24,440 nt of DNA, from the NCBI GenBank assembly GCA_033720695.1, contig JAWWCA010000021.1, positions 1-24,440 on the forward strand. Direction: 5' to 3'. A program made the translations under genes and the position numbers. This document shows, one piece after another, positions 22,326 through 24,440 of the stretch (position 1 is the stretch's first letter; every line of letters starts with the position of its first letter). This stretch comes from DATGQT01 sp033720695 (GTDB taxonomy: Bacteria; Bacteroidota; Rhodothermia; Rhodothermales; Rubricoccaceae). Below the pieces are notes generated by a model. It ran no database searches and had not been told where the DNA came from. It saw nothing but the letters and a program-made list of their open reading frames with translations.

Positions 22326-23660
22326 GTGGAAACCACCCATACCCCCACGATTCGATCGCACTACGACACCATCGTCATCGGCGGCGGCCCGGCAGGGTCC
22401 ACCTTTGCGACGGTGGTCGCGGACGCGGACCGGTCGGTGCTCGTCCTGGAGGCTGCCAAGTTCCCCCGTCTCGCCGTGGGCGAGATCGTCGCGCCGACGG
22501 CGCTGTGGCGGGTCTGGCACCGGCTCGGCATCACCGCCGAGGACCTCGACGAGCGGTTCATCCAGAAGTACAACGGGGCCTGGCAGTCCGAGGACGGCAC
22601 GGTCTTCCAGTTCGAGCAGGACGTCTTCCCTGAGGACGAGCAGTGCCGCGCGTGGGTCTACTCCTTCGAGCGCTCGGTCTACGACGAGTACCTCCTCAAC
22701 AACGCGCGGGACCACGGCGCCACGGCGCTCGAGGAGGCCTTCGTCCAGGACATCCTCTACAGCGACGACGGCCGCGTCAACGGCGTCCGGTTCATGCACG
22801 GCGGCCTGACCCACGAGGTCCGCTGCGACCTCCTGATCGACGCCAGCGGGCGCGGCAACTTCCTCGCGCGCAAGCTGGACCTCCGCATGGAGATGGCCGA
22901 GCTCAAGAGCTTCGCCTGCTTCGCCCACTTCGAGGGCGTGAAGCGGAACCCCGGCACGGCCGAGGGTGACGTCCGGCTGATCTTCGGCAAGGACATGTGG
23001 TTCTGGTGGGCCCCGCTGAAGGCCCCGAAGGCCTCCGTCGGCATCGTCGCCAACCGCGAGGTGTTCCTGGAGGAGTACCTCGAGGACCCCGCGGCGTTCT
23101 ACGACAAGTACGTCCAGACCTGCGACTACATCTGGGACCGCATCAAGGACGCCGAGCGGGTCACCGAGTTCAAGCCGCTCAAGCGCGACAGCAACGGCGA
23201 GGTGATGTTCTCCGACTACCACGCCTACGCCAAGGAGCTCGTCGGCGACGGGTGGGCCATCATCGGGGACGCCGCCGCCTTCGTCGATCCGATCTTCTCG
23301 GCCGGCCTCTACGTCGCGCAGTCCAGCGCCGTCGCCCTTGCCGACGAGGTGATCGCGGCGATGGACGAGAACGACCTCCGGAAGGAGCGGCTCCAGGCTT
23401 ACAACGAGCGGTACTGGTCCGACTACGTCGACGTCTTCTCCTACATCCAGCGCTTCGCCACGGACTACTTCGAGCCGAAGTTCGTCAACTTCTACCTGCG
23501 GCTCGGCAACCGCCACGAGCGGATCCGACAGCTGTACATCGACACCTTCGTCACCTACGACCCGACGGCGATCAAGGAGTACGGGGAGCTGGTCCGGAAG
23601 TACTTCAAGGACTCCGACGCGCCCCAGGAGATGCAGGCCATGCGGAAGTCGTACGCCTGA
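22326..23660 (+). CDS. FAD-dependent monooxygenase of the halogenase / geranylgeranyl-reductase-like group
   Basis: A 444-residue flavoprotein. FAD-binding GGGPAGST is at 19-26; FPRLAVGEIVAP at 47-57 matches the fPR..vGE block of flavin halogenases and geranylgeranyl reductases; DASGRGNF is at 172-179; and GWAIIGDAAAFVDPIFSAG at 309-327 is the second FAD contact. MWFWWAPL (224-231) is a near match to the halogenase signature WxWxIP, with Ala in place of Ile. It may halogenate, hydroxylate or reduce a lipid or aromatic substrate; the motif change makes halogenation uncertain. Start: GTG 22326, 60 bp after the membrane oxygenase and 14 codons before the first FAD strand. The next gene begins 29 bp after its stop, so the three are very likely one operon. 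Confidence 0.85.
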   Translation: METTHTPTIRSHYDTIVIGGGPAGSTFATVVADADRSVLVLEAAKFPRLAVGEIVAPTALWRVWHRLGITAEDLDERFIQKYNGAWQSEDGTVFQFEQDVFPEDEQCRAWVYSFERSVYDEYLLNNARDHGATALEEAFVQDILYSDDGRVNGVRFMHGGLTHEVRCDLLIDASGRGNFLARKLDLRMEMAELKSFACFAHFEGVKRNPGTAEGDVRLIFGKDMWFWWAPLKAPKASVGIVANREVFLEEYLEDPAAFYDKYVQTCDYIWDRIKDAERVTEFKPLKRDSNGEVMFSDYHAYAKELVGDGWAIIGDAAAFVDPIFSAGLYVAQSSAVALADEVIAAMDENDLRKERLQAYNERYWSDYVDVFSYIQRFATDYFEPKFVNFYLRLGNRHERIRQLYIDTFVTYDPTAIKEYGELVRKYFKDSDAPQEMQAMRKSYA

Positions 23661-23689
23661 CGCCTCGCCCCTCAACCGCCCCGGCACCC

Positions 23690-24440
23690 GTGACTTCGAC
23701 CGACGTCATCGCCAACCCGGACAACGCGTTCCGTCACCGGGGGCAGCCCCGTTGGTTCGACTTCTACAACTGTCGGGTGATGCTGCCCGAGGAGGGGCGG
23801 TTCTTCTTCCTCATGCCGTACATGCTCTCGGGGGAGGCGGTCTCCCCCGAGCGCACCGGCCTCTACGTCCTCGACGGCGGCAACGGCGGCCCGACCCGCC
23901 GCATCCAGACCGGCATCGAGCGGGTGGGGCCGGACGGGTGGTCGGCGGCTGAGGAAGGCTGTGGCCTGTCGTGGGCCAGCAAGGGCATGCAGAGCGTGGT
24001 CACCGAGACGGCGATCCAGGCCGTCAGCCCCCACGGCCGATGGGACGTCCTGATCGAGCCGTTCATCTCGGATCGGGCCGAGCCCGTCGGAGATCTCCGG
24101 CGGTTCGAGCTCGAAGAGCGCCTGATCCTGCGGCGCGTCCCGTTCATCCACCGTGTCCCTGTCATGAAGGGCTACGCGTCAGGCAGGATCGAATGGGACG
24201 GCGAGGAGTACCGCTTCGACCGCGCCCTCGTGTACCAGGCCAAGAACCACGGGCCCACCCTCCCCGAGCGGTGGACGTGGATCCACGCCAACGCGTTCGC
24301 GGAGGACGAGGAGTTGACGTTCGAGGTCGCCTCGAACCCCACCTCCGACGGCGCCGCCGCAATGGTCCGGATCGTCCGTCCCGACGCCCACCAGAGCCTG
24401 ACGACCTGGGAAGGGGCGACGATCCACCTCGACCGGACCG
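23690..24440 (+). CDS. Tocopherol-cyclase / CrtC-like lipocalin-fold protein, 5' part (3' end outside window)
   Basis: An open frame from GTG 23690 to the window edge encodes 250 residues with no stop. Translated by eye it contains WFDFYNCRVMLPEEGRFFFL near the N-terminus, SASGR-like strand pairs (KGYASGRIEWDGEEYRFD) and YQAKNHGPTLPERWTWIHAN at about 184-203. The last block resembles the aEKNWG..FP..W.W....F signature of tocopherol cyclases and of carotenoid 1,2-hydratase CrtC-related proteins, both with a split lipocalin-like beta-barrel. Tocopherol cyclase closes the chromanol ring on a prenylated quinol; CrtC adds water to a carotene end. Here EK is AK and NWG is NHG, so the reaction cannot be named. 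It lies 29 bp after the flavoprotein gene and is probably translated from the same mRNA. Confidence 0.78.
   Translation, partial: MTSTDVIANPDNAFRHRGQPRWFDFYNCRVMLPEEGRFFFLMPYMLSGEAVSPERTGLYVLDGGNGGPTRRIQTGIERVGPDGWSAAEEGCGLSWASKGMQSVVTETAIQAVSPHGRWDVLIEPFISDRAEPVGDLRRFELEERLILRRVPFIHRVPVMKGYASGRIEWDGEEYRFDRALVYQAKNHGPTLPERWTWIHANAFAEDEELTFEVASNPTSDGAAAMVRIVRPDAHQSLTTWEGATIHLDRT

Noticed and set aside
1..24440. CRISPR arrays, tRNA or rRNA genes, insertion sequences, prophage or toxin-antitoxin modules
   Set aside because: I looked for regular repeats, transposase or integrase motifs and RNA-gene signatures and saw none; gene density and composition are uniform up to about 21.3 kb.

Overview
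The window is GC-rich chromosomal DNA (mostly C/G at third codon positions) from a bacterium that looks like a high-GC relative of the Bacteroidota, most likely Rhodothermota (Salinibacter / Rhodothermus / Rubrivirga side). The basis is: promoter-like boxes of the Bacteroidota TAnnTTTG type ahead of many genes, start codons without Shine-Dalgarno sequences, a histidine kinase with the AHQLGTPLSS H-box common in that phylum, a LytS/LytTR two-component pair, and separate secD and secF. The assignment is inference; there is no rRNA in the window. I see no tRNA, rRNA, CRISPR array, insertion sequence or prophage, so the region reads as ordinary chromosome with one accessory-looking cluster at the right end.

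Layout. (1) 1-1525, plus strand: 3' part of a polyprenyl diphosphate synthase, then a metallo-beta-lactamase-fold hydrolase. (2) 4723-1483, minus strand: tatD, a secreted S9 prolyl-oligopeptidase-type peptidase and a small cupin, tightly packed, the last two sharing a GTGA stop/start overlap. (3) 4868-9716, plus strand: a large multi-pass LytS-type histidine kinase, its LytTR response regulator and a secreted SpoIID-domain protein. (4) 10807-9835, minus strand: a GbsR/MarR-type regulator overlapping a YraN (UPF0102) gene. (5) 10950-12638, plus strand: a SAM hydroxide adenosyltransferase and a single-pass membrane protein whose outer domain resembles those of membrane anti-sigma factors. (6) 19440-12589, minus strand: a small secreted protein of unknown function, secD, secF, a STAS anti-sigma-factor antagonist, purA and a Bacteroidota-type sensor kinase. 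(7) 19651-21277: a small 8-cysteine zinc-binding-type protein convergent with a CoA-disulfide-reductase-like flavoprotein. (8) 21570-24440, plus strand: a three-gene cluster behind a good promoter, with a compact histidine-box membrane oxygenase (desaturase/carotene hydroxylase type), an FAD-dependent halogenase-like monooxygenase, and a tocopherol-cyclase/CrtC-like lipocalin protein that runs off the window.

How they fit together. Most genes are housekeeping: isoprenoid chain elongation, Sec translocation, adenylate synthesis, peptide turnover. The two most interesting parts are the right-end cluster, which looks like a prenyl-lipid or pigment tailoring pathway with no assignment I recognise, and the sensor/regulator/SpoIID block, which may couple an envelope signal to peptidoglycan processing. 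Three convergent gene pairs overlap at their 3' ends by 23-50 bp, and a TAnnTT-type box recurs about 20-35 bp before start codons, which gives a simple promoter model for the region.
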